A DNA stretch of 64,000 bases from Bacillus sp. IITD106 (GTDB lineage Bacteria > Bacillota > Bacilli > Bacillales > Bacillaceae_C). Under the pieces are notes generated by a model that saw only the letters and a program-made list of their open reading frames with translations, made no database searches and was not told where the DNA came from. The position numbers and the translations under genes were made by a program. Location of the stretch: positions 89,861 through 153,860 of the forward strand of contig NZ_JAIAZY010000005.1 in the NCBI RefSeq assembly GCF_019459225.1, given 5' to 3'. This document shows positions 55,218-63,571 of this stretch, piece after piece (the first letter of the stretch is position 1; each line of letters opens with the position of its first letter).

Positions 55218-55250
55218 AAAAATAAGAGATGGGCATTCATCTCTTATTTT
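55218..55250. terminator. terminator after RND efflux gene
   Basis: AAATAAGAGATG-GGCATT-CATCTCTTATTT. On the minus strand it is followed by TTTTATC, after the RND gene stop. Confidence 0.9.
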
Positions 55251-55275
55251 GCAATTACATTTGAATATACACTTT

Positions 55276-58200
55276 TTAACTATGTTGTTTTTTCCAGCGT
55301 TTCTTTTTCCGATTCATTCTCCTCGTTTCGGGATCAAATAAACTATATACAACTGGGATGACAAATAGCGTTAAAAAGGTACTGCTGATTAATCCACCAA
55401 TAACCGTGACTCCCATTGGCTGATTCATTTCTGTTCCTTCTCCTATTCCTAGTGCAAGAGGAACTAAACCGAGAATCGTAGTTAAGGCAGTCATCAATAT
55501 TGGGCGTGCACGGTCTTTGACGGATTCAATGAGTGCATCATAGCTGGTCAAACCCGCTTGTTTGCGCTGATTGATATAGTCAACAATAACAATTGCGTTA
55601 TTAACAACTATTCCTGCTAAAATGATGATTCCAATAAAGGCCGGTACGCTAATTGGCATTCGGCTTCCTACAAGGGTGATGGCGACCCCAATGACCATGA
55701 GTGGCACCGTAAACATAATGACAAACGGATATTTAAATGATTCAAACTGTGCTGCCATGACGATATATATAAGAATAATGGCTAAAATAAATGCCATAAT
55801 CATATCATCAATTGAATCATCGAGTAATTCCTTTTCTCCGCTATACTTCATCTCTGTATCGCTCGGAAGATGTAAAGAGGCTATTTCAGCATCAACCGCA
55901 TTCGATATTGAACCTAAGTTTGTTTCTGCACTATATTTTAATGTAAATTCCACAGAATCTAGCTGGTTGATTCGTTGAATTTCTACCGGTCCAGATCCTA
56001 TTTCAATTTTTGCCAACTCTCCTAACTCTGCATAGGAACCGTCTGGCTTTCTGATTAATAAGGATTTTAATTGGTCGATATCCTTCGTAACACTTTCTTC
56101 ATATTCAACATGAACACCAAATACGTCCATCTCATCAGTCATGATTTGTGAAGCTTGAACACCACGTGTTGCATCATTAAAAATCATGGCAATTTGAGCA
56201 GGAGCAAGTCCGGCATCAAATGCTTTATCTCTGTCTACCGTAATATGTACTTCTTCAACTTTATTTGCGGTTGTTGTTGTTAAATCTGTTACATTTTCTA
56301 AATCTTTTAATGCGTTGTATATTTTATCTGTGCTTTCATCTAATCGCTTTTTATTCGTGTCCGAAACATTAAACGTCATCGTTTGTGGAGCCATTCCTGA
56401 AGCTGCTTGTACATTGAAACGAATTTTAGCTTCAGTATTTACTTTTTCAACTTCTCTTTCTATTTTTGGCTTCATTTGATCAACAAATTCGAATAAAGAT
56501 TTGTCTCTCTTTGCAAGAGGTTTTAATTTTACATATACCTCCGCGCTATTCGCCATACCTCCCCCTTGGAAGGTAGACTCTTGTGTTGACCCAATTAAAC
56601 TAACATATACATCAACATCTTTTTCTTTCTTAAGCTCATTTTCCATTATACTTATTACTTTTTCCGTCTCAGAAAGTGCCGCTCCATTTCCGAGCTTTAC
56701 ATTCATACTGAAAAAACCTTCATCAGTCGGCGGAAGAAATTGAGTTCCTACTATAGTCATTCCGAACAGTCCAGCTACAAACAATACGAGGGAGATAAAT
56801 AGTACAAGAAATCGGTGACGCAATGACCAGCGAATCGAACGATCAAGCATATTCATTGCTTTGGATCTACGCCTAATCGCTTCATAATCACCATGAGGCT
56901 TTTTTAATAATCTACTCGCAAGCATAGGAACAACCGTCAATGCGACGAATAAAGAAGCGAATAAGCTAAATGAAATCGTAAAAGCAAATTCCTTAAATAA
57001 TTGTCCCAGTAGTCCACTAATGAAAACGACCGGTAAAAATACAGCAACTGTTGTGAGGGTGGAAGCTGTGATGGCCCCGGCGACTTCTTTTGTACCTTCA
57101 AATGCTGCTTGTCTCGGTTCTTTTCCCATAGATAAATGCCGATATATATTTTCGATTACAACGATGGCATTATCGACAAGCATCCCAATTCCAAGGGCTA
57201 GTCCACCTAGTGTCATAATGTTTAATGCGAAATCTGCAAAAAACATCAAAACAAATGTCACGATGACGGAATAAGGGATGGCAATTCCGATAATGAGAGG
57301 GCTCCTTATGTTTCTTAAAAAGAAAAATAAAACAAGCATGGCCAGTGCTCCACCAATGATTAATGAATTCGCGATATTCCCAATCGCCATCCTTACGTAA
57401 TCACCTTGGTCAAAAAGAATATCTGACTCAATTCCTTTATATTGCTCCTTCTTTAAAAGAGCCTTTAATTCTTTTTGAAAATCTCTTGAAACATCGGCAG
57501 TATTTGCATCAGATTCTTGAAGCACACTTAGTAGCACAGAAGGCTTTTCATTTGTTCGTGTAATGCTCTCCGAAGCTTGTTCTTTCTGCTGAACTGTTGC
57601 AACATCTTTAATTCTAATTTTTTCACCATTTAAAGGATTTACACTGATGACAAGATTAGCAATTTCGTCCGCAGAATGAACCATACTCATAATACGAGTT
57701 GTGAGCTCTTTTCCTTTTGTGAGAACGGTATCGCCTGGTGTAGAAATATTGTTCGCTTGAATAATATTGACAACATCAGCCTGCGATAAAGAATATTTTT
57801 TCAAATCATCTTGATGGATGGTCACGTTGATCTCTTCTATTAATTTTCCCGTGACGTTGACACTTGCAACTCCTTTTACCTTTGTCAATTCAGTCGTTAA
57901 CTTGTCCGTTAAATTTCTAAGACCTTTTTCATCTTTATCGGTTTTCAGTGAAAGTTGAATAACAGGAAACTGAGAAGGATCAAATTTTAAAAATCGTGGC
58001 TTTCCAGCGTCCGTCGGGATTGGGGTTTGATCAATACGCTGCAGCACGTCGTTTTGGATGTCATCAATAGATGTAGACCAAGAAAACTCTAACAGAATCA
58101 AATTCGAGCCTTCTTTTGAAATGGATTGTATATTTTTAATGCCCGGTAATGTGGCCAAACTTGCTTCTAATGGTTTCGTTATTTTCTCTACGACTTCCAC

Positions 58201-58368
58201 TGGACTTGCACCTTGATAAGATGTAACAACTACTGCTACCGGTGGATTGATATCTGGAATTAATTTAAGCGGTATTTTTATAAGAGATACGATTCCTAAT
58301 ATGATGACAAGAAACATCGTTACAATCGTAAAAACGGGTCTCTTTATTGAAAATTTAATTAAACTCAC
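55276..58368 (-). CDS. RND-family efflux transporter (SwrC/AcrB-like)
   Basis: 1030-residue inner-membrane RND pump with the 12-helix layout: helices near 10-30, then after a large extracytoplasmic loop a six-helix set, repeated in the second half. TM4 carries GIGMLVDNAIVVIENIYRH, where AcrB has DD, and the second half has GIVVNNAIVIVDYI. The N-terminus SIKRPVFTIVTMF is typical. Bacillus relatives (SwrC) expel surfactin and other amphiphiles. GTG start eight bases after AAAGGGG. No adjacent membrane-fusion gene, as usual in Firmicutes. Confidence 0.92.
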   Translation of the reverse strand: MSLIKFSIKRPVFTIVTMFLVIILGIVSLIKIPLKLIPDINPPVAVVVTSYQGASPVEVVEKITKPLEASLATLPGIKNIQSISKEGSNLILLEFSWSTSIDDIQNDVLQRIDQTPIPTDAGKPRFLKFDPSQFPVIQLSLKTDKDEKGLRNLTDKLTTELTKVKGVASVNVTGKLIEEINVTIHQDDLKKYSLSQADVVNIIQANNISTPGDTVLTKGKELTTRIMSMVHSADEIANLVISVNPLNGEKIRIKDVATVQQKEQASESITRTNEKPSVLLSVLQESDANTADVSRDFQKELKALLKKEQYKGIESDILFDQGDYVRMAIGNIANSLIIGGALAMLVLFFFLRNIRSPLIIGIAIPYSVIVTFVLMFFADFALNIMTLGGLALGIGMLVDNAIVVIENIYRHLSMGKEPRQAAFEGTKEVAGAITASTLTTVAVFLPVVFISGLLGQLFKEFAFTISFSLFASLFVALTVVPMLASRLLKKPHGDYEAIRRRSKAMNMLDRSIRWSLRHRFLVLFISLVLFVAGLFGMTIVGTQFLPPTDEGFFSMNVKLGNGAALSETEKVISIMENELKKEKDVDVYVSLIGSTQESTFQGGGMANSAEVYVKLKPLAKRDKSLFEFVDQMKPKIEREVEKVNTEAKIRFNVQAASGMAPQTMTFNVSDTNKKRLDESTDKIYNALKDLENVTDLTTTTANKVEEVHITVDRDKAFDAGLAPAQIAMIFNDATRGVQASQIMTDEMDVFGVHVEYEESVTKDIDQLKSLLIRKPDGSYAELGELAKIEIGSGPVEIQRINQLDSVEFTLKYSAETNLGSISNAVDAEIASLHLPSDTEMKYSGEKELLDDSIDDMIMAFILAIILIYIVMAAQFESFKYPFVIMFTVPLMVIGVAITLVGSRMPISVPAFIGIIILAGIVVNNAIVIVDYINQRKQAGLTSYDALIESVKDRARPILMTALTTILGLVPLALGIGEGTEMNQPMGVTVIGGLISSTFLTLFVIPVVYSLFDPETRRMNRKKKRWKKQHS

Positions 58369-58460
58369 TACGTATACCCCTTTCGGACTCCCTTAACGTT
58401 TTAATTATAACAATTTACGATGTGGAATTATATTGAAATGATGGATTATTTTTGTCATTT

Positions 58461-58490
58461 AAAAAAGCCGGGGTCCGAAAACCGGCTTTT
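58461..58490 (-). terminator. terminator after second SASP gene
   Basis: On the minus strand AAGCCGG-TTTTCGGACC-CCGGCTT followed by TTTT, overlapping the stop codon. Confidence 0.88.
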
Positions 58491-58771
58491 TATTTTTGGC
58501 TATTATTACTCAGCTTTTCTTGCGCTAATCGAACCATCTCTTTAACCATATTGCCACCGATAGGGCCGCCAACCTTCCCCGCTTCTTCCGATGACAAATG
58601 CCCATTATATCCTTTCTTCAACGGAATTCCTTGCTCTTTTGCGATTTCAAATTTTACTTCATTGGGATTGTTTGGATTAACCTTATACCCTTTTTCGGAC
58701 ATTACTTTTGCTTTAAAATCATCTAAAGCGCCTCTTGCTCCTGGGACAAGCGTCCTATTTCGTCTAGCCAT
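58490..58771 (-). CDS. alpha/beta-type SASP with inserted segment
   Basis: 93-residue spore protein from the ATG at 58771 (GGGAGG eight bases ahead; an ATG two codons upstream is too close). RNRTLVPGARGALDDFKAKVM is the first SASP block and VGGPIGGNMVKEMVRLAQEKL the second. Between them about 17 extra residues (KGYKVNPNNPNEVK) precede KFEIAKEQGIPL, the likely protease site. It is longer than standard alpha/beta SASPs, and a known variant in Bacillaceae. A sigma-G-like -10 lies upstream. Confidence 0.9.
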   Translation of the reverse strand: MARRNRTLVPGARGALDDFKAKVMSEKGYKVNPNNPNEVKFEIAKEQGIPLKKGYNGHLSSEEAGKVGGPIGGNMVKEMVRLAQEKLSNNSQK

Positions 58772-58793
58772 AAACATTCCTCCCTTTAGGTGA

Positions 58794-58800
58794 TAGTATG
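58794..58800 (-). promoter_or_regulatory. sigma-G-type -10 element ahead of second SASP gene
   Basis: Minus strand CATACTA, 23 bases before the start codon, identical to the element before the other SASP gene. Confidence 0.6.
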
Positions 58801-59428
58801 ACCTAAAATTGAAAAAGCTTTAGTGGAAATTTTGGAGATAATCAATTTGAGGTTGTTCAGCTGTGATTTTTGTAGTCAATAGTATTAGGTCATTACAAAT
58901 GGATCAACACTAATTACAATACACTGTTGAAGCAATAGTGCATTTATTCCAAATTCGCATTAAGAGTGGGGTTGACAGCATGTATGTTTACTAGGCGTTA
59001 TGAGTAGGATTGGTGACCTTCGTCGTCGAAATCTTACTCTTGAAGGGCAACAATAAGAGGATTGGTGACTTTCAGCATTAAAATCCAACTCACGAAGGGC
59101 ACCAATAATCAGATTGATGACCTTCAGCACCGAAATATAACTCGTGAAGGACACCAATAATCGGATTGGTGACCTTCGTTATCTATTATTCCATTGCATA
59201 AGGAATCTTCAACAATAATTGCAAACGAAGCTCAGTGCATCAAACATTTGATAACCTTTTTAATATTTCCCTTTGATTTTTCTCTCGGATTGCACCCTTC
59301 ATTAGCTCTACCGACAAAGTGGAGTTATAAATTCTTTTATCATTGCATATATTCCAAATAACTTGAGACAAGTACATAAAGTTTGATGGTAACAACATAT
59401 TATTATTTCCAAAAAGGAAGTCTTATTG
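58801..59428. other. non-coding region with tandem repeats
   Basis: About 630 bases without a recognisable gene. It contains a 52-bp tandem repeat (59008-59180); flanking parts are AT-rich. I see no convincing promoter for the small membrane protein gene that follows. Confidence 0.7.
59008..59180. repeat. 52-bp tandem repeat, three copies plus partial fourth
   Basis: Units start GATTGGTGACCTTC at 59008, 59060, 59112 and 59164, exactly 52 bases apart, the last one only partial. Each full unit has its own inverted repeat, TTGGTGaCCTTC against GAAGGgCACCAA, so RNA from either strand could form a row of three hairpins. Units are about 70-80 percent alike. No T run follows, so they are not ordinary terminators. 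Confidence 0.85.
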
Positions 59429-59716
59429 ATGGTAAAAACGATTCTTTTAATTGGTTTAGCTTTCGTCATCCTTATGCTATACTCACCCTTTAATCGTATT
59501 TGGAAAGATAAAGAGGACAAAATGATTTTGTATAGCTATTTAACAATATTATTATTGCATCTACAACTTCCTGTCATAATGGACAGTATGCTTCTTCCTG
59601 CTACATTGTTTTTTATAGGAGCCGCATCGTTAAGTTTATTAGGAAAATGGAATTTGGCAAAGTATTCACTTACTGCTTCTGGAATATTGTTATTTATAGG
59701 TTTTTTGCTTACTTAA
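59429..59716 (+). CDS. small membrane protein of unknown function
   Basis: 95 residues from the ATG at 59429, eight bases after AAGGAAG. Three to four hydrophobic helices: about 3-20, 33-50, 55-73 and 77-94, with a short charged loop IWKDKEDK after the first. No conserved motif that I recognise. Own terminator follows, supporting a real gene. Confidence 0.65.
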   Translation: MVKTILLIGLAFVILMLYSPFNRIWKDKEDKMILYSYLTILLLHLQLPVIMDSMLLPATLFFIGAASLSLLGKWNLAKYSLTASGILLFIGFLLT

Positions 59717-59720
59717 TTAA

Positions 59721-59757
59721 AAAAGTAGTGCCTCGTTTAAGAGGACACTACTTTTTT
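59721..59757. terminator. bidirectional terminator between small membrane gene and prfC
   Basis: AAAAGTAGTG and CACTACTTTT pair perfectly, with inner CTC/GAG pairs. T runs lie on both strands. Confidence 0.93.
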
Positions 59758-59761
59758 CATC

Positions 59762-61342
59762 TTAATCATGCTCATCCATTGGATTGTACAATTTAACATC
59801 AGGATTTTTATCCTGGAACCAGCGCAACGCAAAATCATTTTCAAATAAGAATAATGGTTTGTCGAAACGATCTTTAACAAGAAGACTTCTTTGGCTTGAA
59901 AGAGATTCATCAATTTTGTCATTTTCAATCCATCTTGCAATTTTTGAACCGATTGATTCCATGATGACATCCGAATTATATTCATTTTTCATTCGATGTT
60001 CAAAAACTTCAAATTGAAGCTGACCAACCGCACCGAGAATATAGTCTTCCATTCTGTATGTTTTATAAAGCTGAATGGCACCTTCTTGAACGAGCTGCTC
60101 AACACCTTTATGAAAGCTTTTTTGTTTCATTACATTTTTTGCTGTGACCCTGACAAATAATTCAGGGGTGAATTGAGGCAATTTTTCGTAGTGAATATTT
60201 CTTTTACCTTCATAAATCGTATCGCCAATTTGGTATGTTCCAGTATCATATAAACCAATAATATCGCCACTGACTGCTGCGTTCACAGTGCTTCTATCAT
60301 CTGCTAGAAACTGTGTTGATTGGGATAGTTTGAATTGTTTTCCCGTTCGGGCAAGAGTTACATTCATGCCTCGTTCAAATTGTCCAGAGCATATTCTGAC
60401 AAACGCTATACGATCACGGTGAGCAGGGTTCATATTCGCTTGGATTTTAAAAATAAAACCTGAAAATCCTTCAGAAGCAGGATCAATTTCCCCTTCATTC
60501 GTCATCCTTGGTTGTGGAGACGGTGCAAATTTTAAATATGTTTCTAAAAATGTTTGGACGCCGAAGTTTGTTAGTGCACTACCGAAAAATACAGGAGACA
60601 ATGTCCCGTTATTAATTTTTTCTACAGAAAATTCATTTCCGGCTTCGTCCAGTAACATTATTTCTTCCAAAGCTTGTGTGTATAGGCCCGATTTTTTCAA
60701 AGGATGATCTCCAAGTATTTCACCATCCTCATCTAATTCTAAAAATCTTTGATCTTCATCAACACGAAATTGCTCAATTCTCTTATTGTAGCGGTCATAA
60801 ATACCATAAAACTCTTTTCCCATTCCAATTGGCCAATTCATCGGAAAGGATTCGATTCCGAGCACTTCCTCCAACTCAGCAAGCAACTCAAGCGGGGTTC
60901 TTCCTTGGCGATCTAATTTATTTATAAATGTAAAAATTGGGATTCCCCTCATTCTACATACTTTAAATAATTTTAATGTTTGTTCTTCAATCCCTTTGGC
61001 GGAATCGATAATCATGACAGCACTATCTACTGCCATAAGTGTTCGATAGGTATCTTCACTGAAGTCCTGGTGTCCAGGAGTGTCCAATATATTAATTCGA
61101 AAGCCATCATAATCAAATTGCATGACAGAAGAAGTTACGGAAATTCCTCTTTGTTTTTCGATTTCCATCCAGTCGGATGTGGCATATTTCCCTGTTTTTT
61201 TACCTTTTACAGTTCCAGCATCGCGAATCGCTCCACCAAAATAAAGAAGCTTCTCCGTCATCGTTGTTTTTCCGGCATCTGGGTGAGAAATGATTGCAAA
61301 AGTTCTTCGCGATTCCACTTCTGCTTTTAATGTTTTTGCCAT
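59762..61342 (-). CDS. prfC: peptide chain release factor 3
   Basis: Translational GTPase RF3, about 526 residues. It removes RF1/RF2 from the ribosome after termination. G1 motif HPDAGKTT, G3 [13 protein letters not shown]4 INKLDR and the RF3-type sequence [25 protein letters not shown] all match. I use the ATG at 61342, nine bases after AAGGG; an ATG two codons upstream (61348) is only three bases from it. Monocistronic. Confidence 0.95.
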   Translation of the reverse strand: MAKTLKAEVESRRTFAIISHPDAGKTTMTEKLLYFGGAIRDAGTVKGKKTGKYATSDWMEIEKQRGISVTSSVMQFDYDGFRINILDTPGHQDFSEDTYRTLMAVDSAVMIIDSAKGIEEQTLKLFKVCRMRGIPIFTFINKLDRQGRTPLELLAELEEVLGIESFPMNWPIGMGKEFYGIYDRYNKRIEQFRVDEDQRFLELDEDGEILGDHPLKKSGLYTQALEEIMLLDEAGNEFSVEKINNGTLSPVFFGSALTNFGVQTFLETYLKFAPSPQPRMTNEGEIDPASEGFSGFIFKIQANMNPAHRDRIAFVRICSGQFERGMNVTLARTGKQFKLSQSTQFLADDRSTVNAAVSGDIIGLYDTGTYQIGDTIYEGKRNIHYEKLPQFTPELFVRVTAKNVMKQKSFHKGVEQLVQEGAIQLYKTYRMEDYILGAVGQLQFEVFEHRMKNEYNSDVIMESIGSKIARWIENDKIDESLSSQRSLLVKDRFDKPLFLFENDFALRWFQDKNPDVKLYNPMDEHD

Positions 61343-61433
61343 ATACATAATCCCTTCCGTTGGTCAGTCTTTTTCTATCTTATTCCTTGCAAGAATGAAT
61401 TTCAACGGTAAGTTTTTAAAAAAGCCTAATTCT

Positions 61434-62375
61434 TTAAGAGAAAAGTTTTTCATAAAAATTTTTTCTTCCGATTTGATTCAGATAGTCAATTTTTCTTTTT
61501 TCATAAAAATCATTAACATTCCCTCTATCAAAATACCATATGCAATCCATTAAAATACTCAATTTATATACATCAAATAAATGCTTTTTTTCAATATCGT
61601 CTAAAGGTCTATACTTCATATAATCAGAAATTATTTTCTTCGCTTCTTTAAAATTTAGGTATTGATCAACGTCGTGCCGCCATGCTCCATATTCAACTAA
61701 AACGACTAAATCAAATAATAGGTATGTATAATTTGCATCATCAAAATCTAAAAGTGCACTGCACTTATCATCTTTATAAAGGATATTTGTAAAATGAAAG
61801 TCTGAATGGCAGATTCCTCTCGGTAATGTCTCCGGAAGATCTAATTGCTCCAACTCATTTTCAAGCCATAGTAGTTTATCATTTGCATTTTTTGTACCTA
61901 ATTGTTTGGCTTGTTGTTGGGCAAGATTGCGACATGTTCCTACGTTATAATTTAATCTAGCTTCATTATATAAAGGCTGATAATTTTTACTAATATTATG
62001 TAACTCTGCTGCTAATTTAATCAGTTCCGTTTGTTGATGTTCATTAGGTGCTTCAAGATGTTCACCTTCCATATATTCGAAAACAACATACGGCTTCTGT
62101 TTATAAATTCCTACGAAGCTTCCATCCCTGTTTAAAAATGGTTTTGGACAGGGAAAATCATGTTTCTTTAAGTACGTAAGGAAGCTCGTTTCAAATAATA
62201 CGGACTGGACTGTACGATTTTCATAATATCTAAAAACAAACAGACCTTCTGTAGTTTGAACTTTAATATTTGTTTGAACGGTTCCATTTGTAAAAGCCAC
62301 AGAGGCTACGTAAGTTCCTAAAGGATAATTTGAAAAAAGTTCCCTTAATTCATCTTCTGTGAAATTCGTTTTAAT
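61434..62375 (-). CDS. APH-fold phosphotransferase, apparent ATT start
   Basis: Aminoglycoside-phosphotransferase/homoserine-kinase-II-like protein. The catalytic loop GICHSDFHFTNILY and metal-binding LLDFDDANY are present. A GTG at 62300 gives 288 residues but would cut the N-terminal lobe. In-frame coding continues upstream to an ATT at 62375 placed eight bases after AAAGGAGG, giving 313 residues starting IKTNFTEDELRELFSNYPLGTY, with no ATG, GTG or TTG in between. I therefore favour an ATT start. Substrate unknown; an antibiotic or small metabolite kinase is equally possible. Confidence 0.75.
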   Translation of the reverse strand: MKTNFTEDELRELFSNYPLGTYVASVAFTNGTVQTNIKVQTTEGLFVFRYYENRTVQSVLFETSFLTYLKKHDFPCPKPFLNRDGSFVGIYKQKPYVVFEYMEGEHLEAPNEHQQTELIKLAAELHNISKNYQPLYNEARLNYNVGTCRNLAQQQAKQLGTKNANDKLLWLENELEQLDLPETLPRGICHSDFHFTNILYKDDKCSALLDFDDANYTYLLFDLVVLVEYGAWRHDVDQYLNFKEAKKIISDYMKYRPLDDIEKKHLFDVYKLSILMDCIWYFDRGNVNDFYEKRKIDYLNQIGRKNFYEKLFS

Positions 62376-62401
62376 GGAATCCGCCTCCTTTACTGTGTAA
62401 A

Positions 62402-62430
62402 CGTCCGGACGTTTTTTACACTGTCCGGAC
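62402..62430. promoter_or_regulatory. two GTCCGGAC palindromes 21 bp apart
   Basis: GTCCGGAC occurs at 62402-62409 and 62423-62430, each a perfect 8-bp palindrome in an otherwise AT-rich gap between the M42 peptidase and the kinase gene. The spacing is two DNA turns. As the copies are also complementary, RNA could fold a 9-bp stem with a 12-13-base loop, so operator or hairpin are both possible. Confidence 0.5.
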
Positions 62431-62445
62431 GCATTTAGAATAAAA

Positions 62446-63501
62446 TCATATTTCAGTTATCGGCGACTGCACATATGCCAATAAAAGCTTTTCTGTATTA
62501 ATAAGTGAAGTTTCATGGGTTCTTTCAAATGCATGAGACGATTCAATTCCTGGACCAACCAAGCCATGGACAATATCGTGACCTGCATTAATTGCTGCTG
62601 ACGCATCAGATCCATAATATGGATAAATATCTACTTTATACTCAATATGATTGTCCTTCGCTAATTGAACGAGATGCTTTCTTAAACCGTAATGGTAAGG
62701 ACCGCTCGAATCCTTCGCACAGATGGAAACAGTGTATTCGTCAGAAGCCTGTCCTTCACCAAGCGCTCCCATGTCAACCGCTAAATATTCGACCGTTTCC
62801 GGAGAGATATTGGCGTTTCCACCGTAGCCGATTTCTTCATTATTAGAGATAAGAAAATGAGTTGTATAAGGCAATTCAATATTTGCAGATTTAATATACT
62901 TAATCAGCTGCAATAGGATAGCTGTGCTTGCCTTATCATCCAAATGCCTTGATTTGATAAAGCCGCTCGGTGTTATTTGAACACGTGGATCAAAGGAAAC
63001 GAAATCGCCGACATTGATGCCAAGTTTTCTTGTTTCCTCTTCACTATTCGTGATCTCATCAATCCTTACTTCAATATTTTGCTCATTTCTTTTTGCATCC
63101 CCTGCATCCTTGTATACATGGACAGATGTTTGCTTCATTAATATCGTACCTGTATACGTTTTTCCTGAGTCGGTTTCGATTTCACAATATTCGCCTTCGA
63201 CCGAATTCCAGCGGTATCCACCAATCATCGTCAGTTTCAATCTTCCATTAGATTTGATTTCTTTTACCATCGCTCCAAGTGTGTCGACATGTGCAGTTAA
63301 CATCCGATGTTGTTCCGTATTTTTACCTGGAATCGAAATAAGCAAGCCGCCTTTTCGATTTCTTTTCATTTCAAGATTAAGATCCGATAAATATTTTTCA
63401 CAAAAATCGATTACTTTTCGTGTATTACCGGAAGGGCTCGGAATCGAAACTAATTCCTTAATCAATTGGACTGTATCTTTTACTTGAGGAAATTCACTCA
63501 T
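62446..63501 (-). CDS. M42 family metallopeptidase
   Basis: Di-zinc aminopeptidase of the M42 family (PepA-like), 351 residues. Metal ligands: H in AHVDTLGAM, D in RHLDDKAST, E in NNEEIGYGG, D in LAVDMGALGE and H in ERTHETS. It removes N-terminal residues from peptides, usually as a dodecameric tetrahedral particle. AAAGGAG lies eight bases ahead of the ATG. Followed by the kinase gene after 70 bases. Confidence 0.93.
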   Translation of the reverse strand: MSEFPQVKDTVQLIKELVSIPSPSGNTRKVIDFCEKYLSDLNLEMKRNRKGGLLISIPGKNTEQHRMLTAHVDTLGAMVKEIKSNGRLKLTMIGGYRWNSVEGEYCEIETDSGKTYTGTILMKQTSVHVYKDAGDAKRNEQNIEVRIDEITNSEEETRKLGINVGDFVSFDPRVQITPSGFIKSRHLDDKASTAILLQLIKYIKSANIELPYTTHFLISNNEEIGYGGNANISPETVEYLAVDMGALGEGQASDEYTVSICAKDSSGPYHYGLRKHLVQLAKDNHIEYKVDIYPYYGSDASAAINAGHDIVHGLVGPGIESSHAFERTHETSLINTEKLLLAYVQSPITEI

Positions 63502-63571
63502 ATTACATGCTCCTTTATGTACTAAGATGTTATAATCATAACACGAGTTTCATGAAACGGAGGATATTAAA

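Noticed and set aside
58960..59157. Open frame of 65 codons on the minus strand across the tandem repeats
   Set aside because: No Shine-Dalgarno, and the sequence follows from the repeats; the amino acids look arbitrary (many Ser, Arg, Pro).
59008..59180. Possible CRISPR array, from regularly spaced similar blocks
   Set aside because: The whole 52-bp unit repeats with gradual divergence, there are no unique spacers between identical repeats, and no cas genes are nearby.
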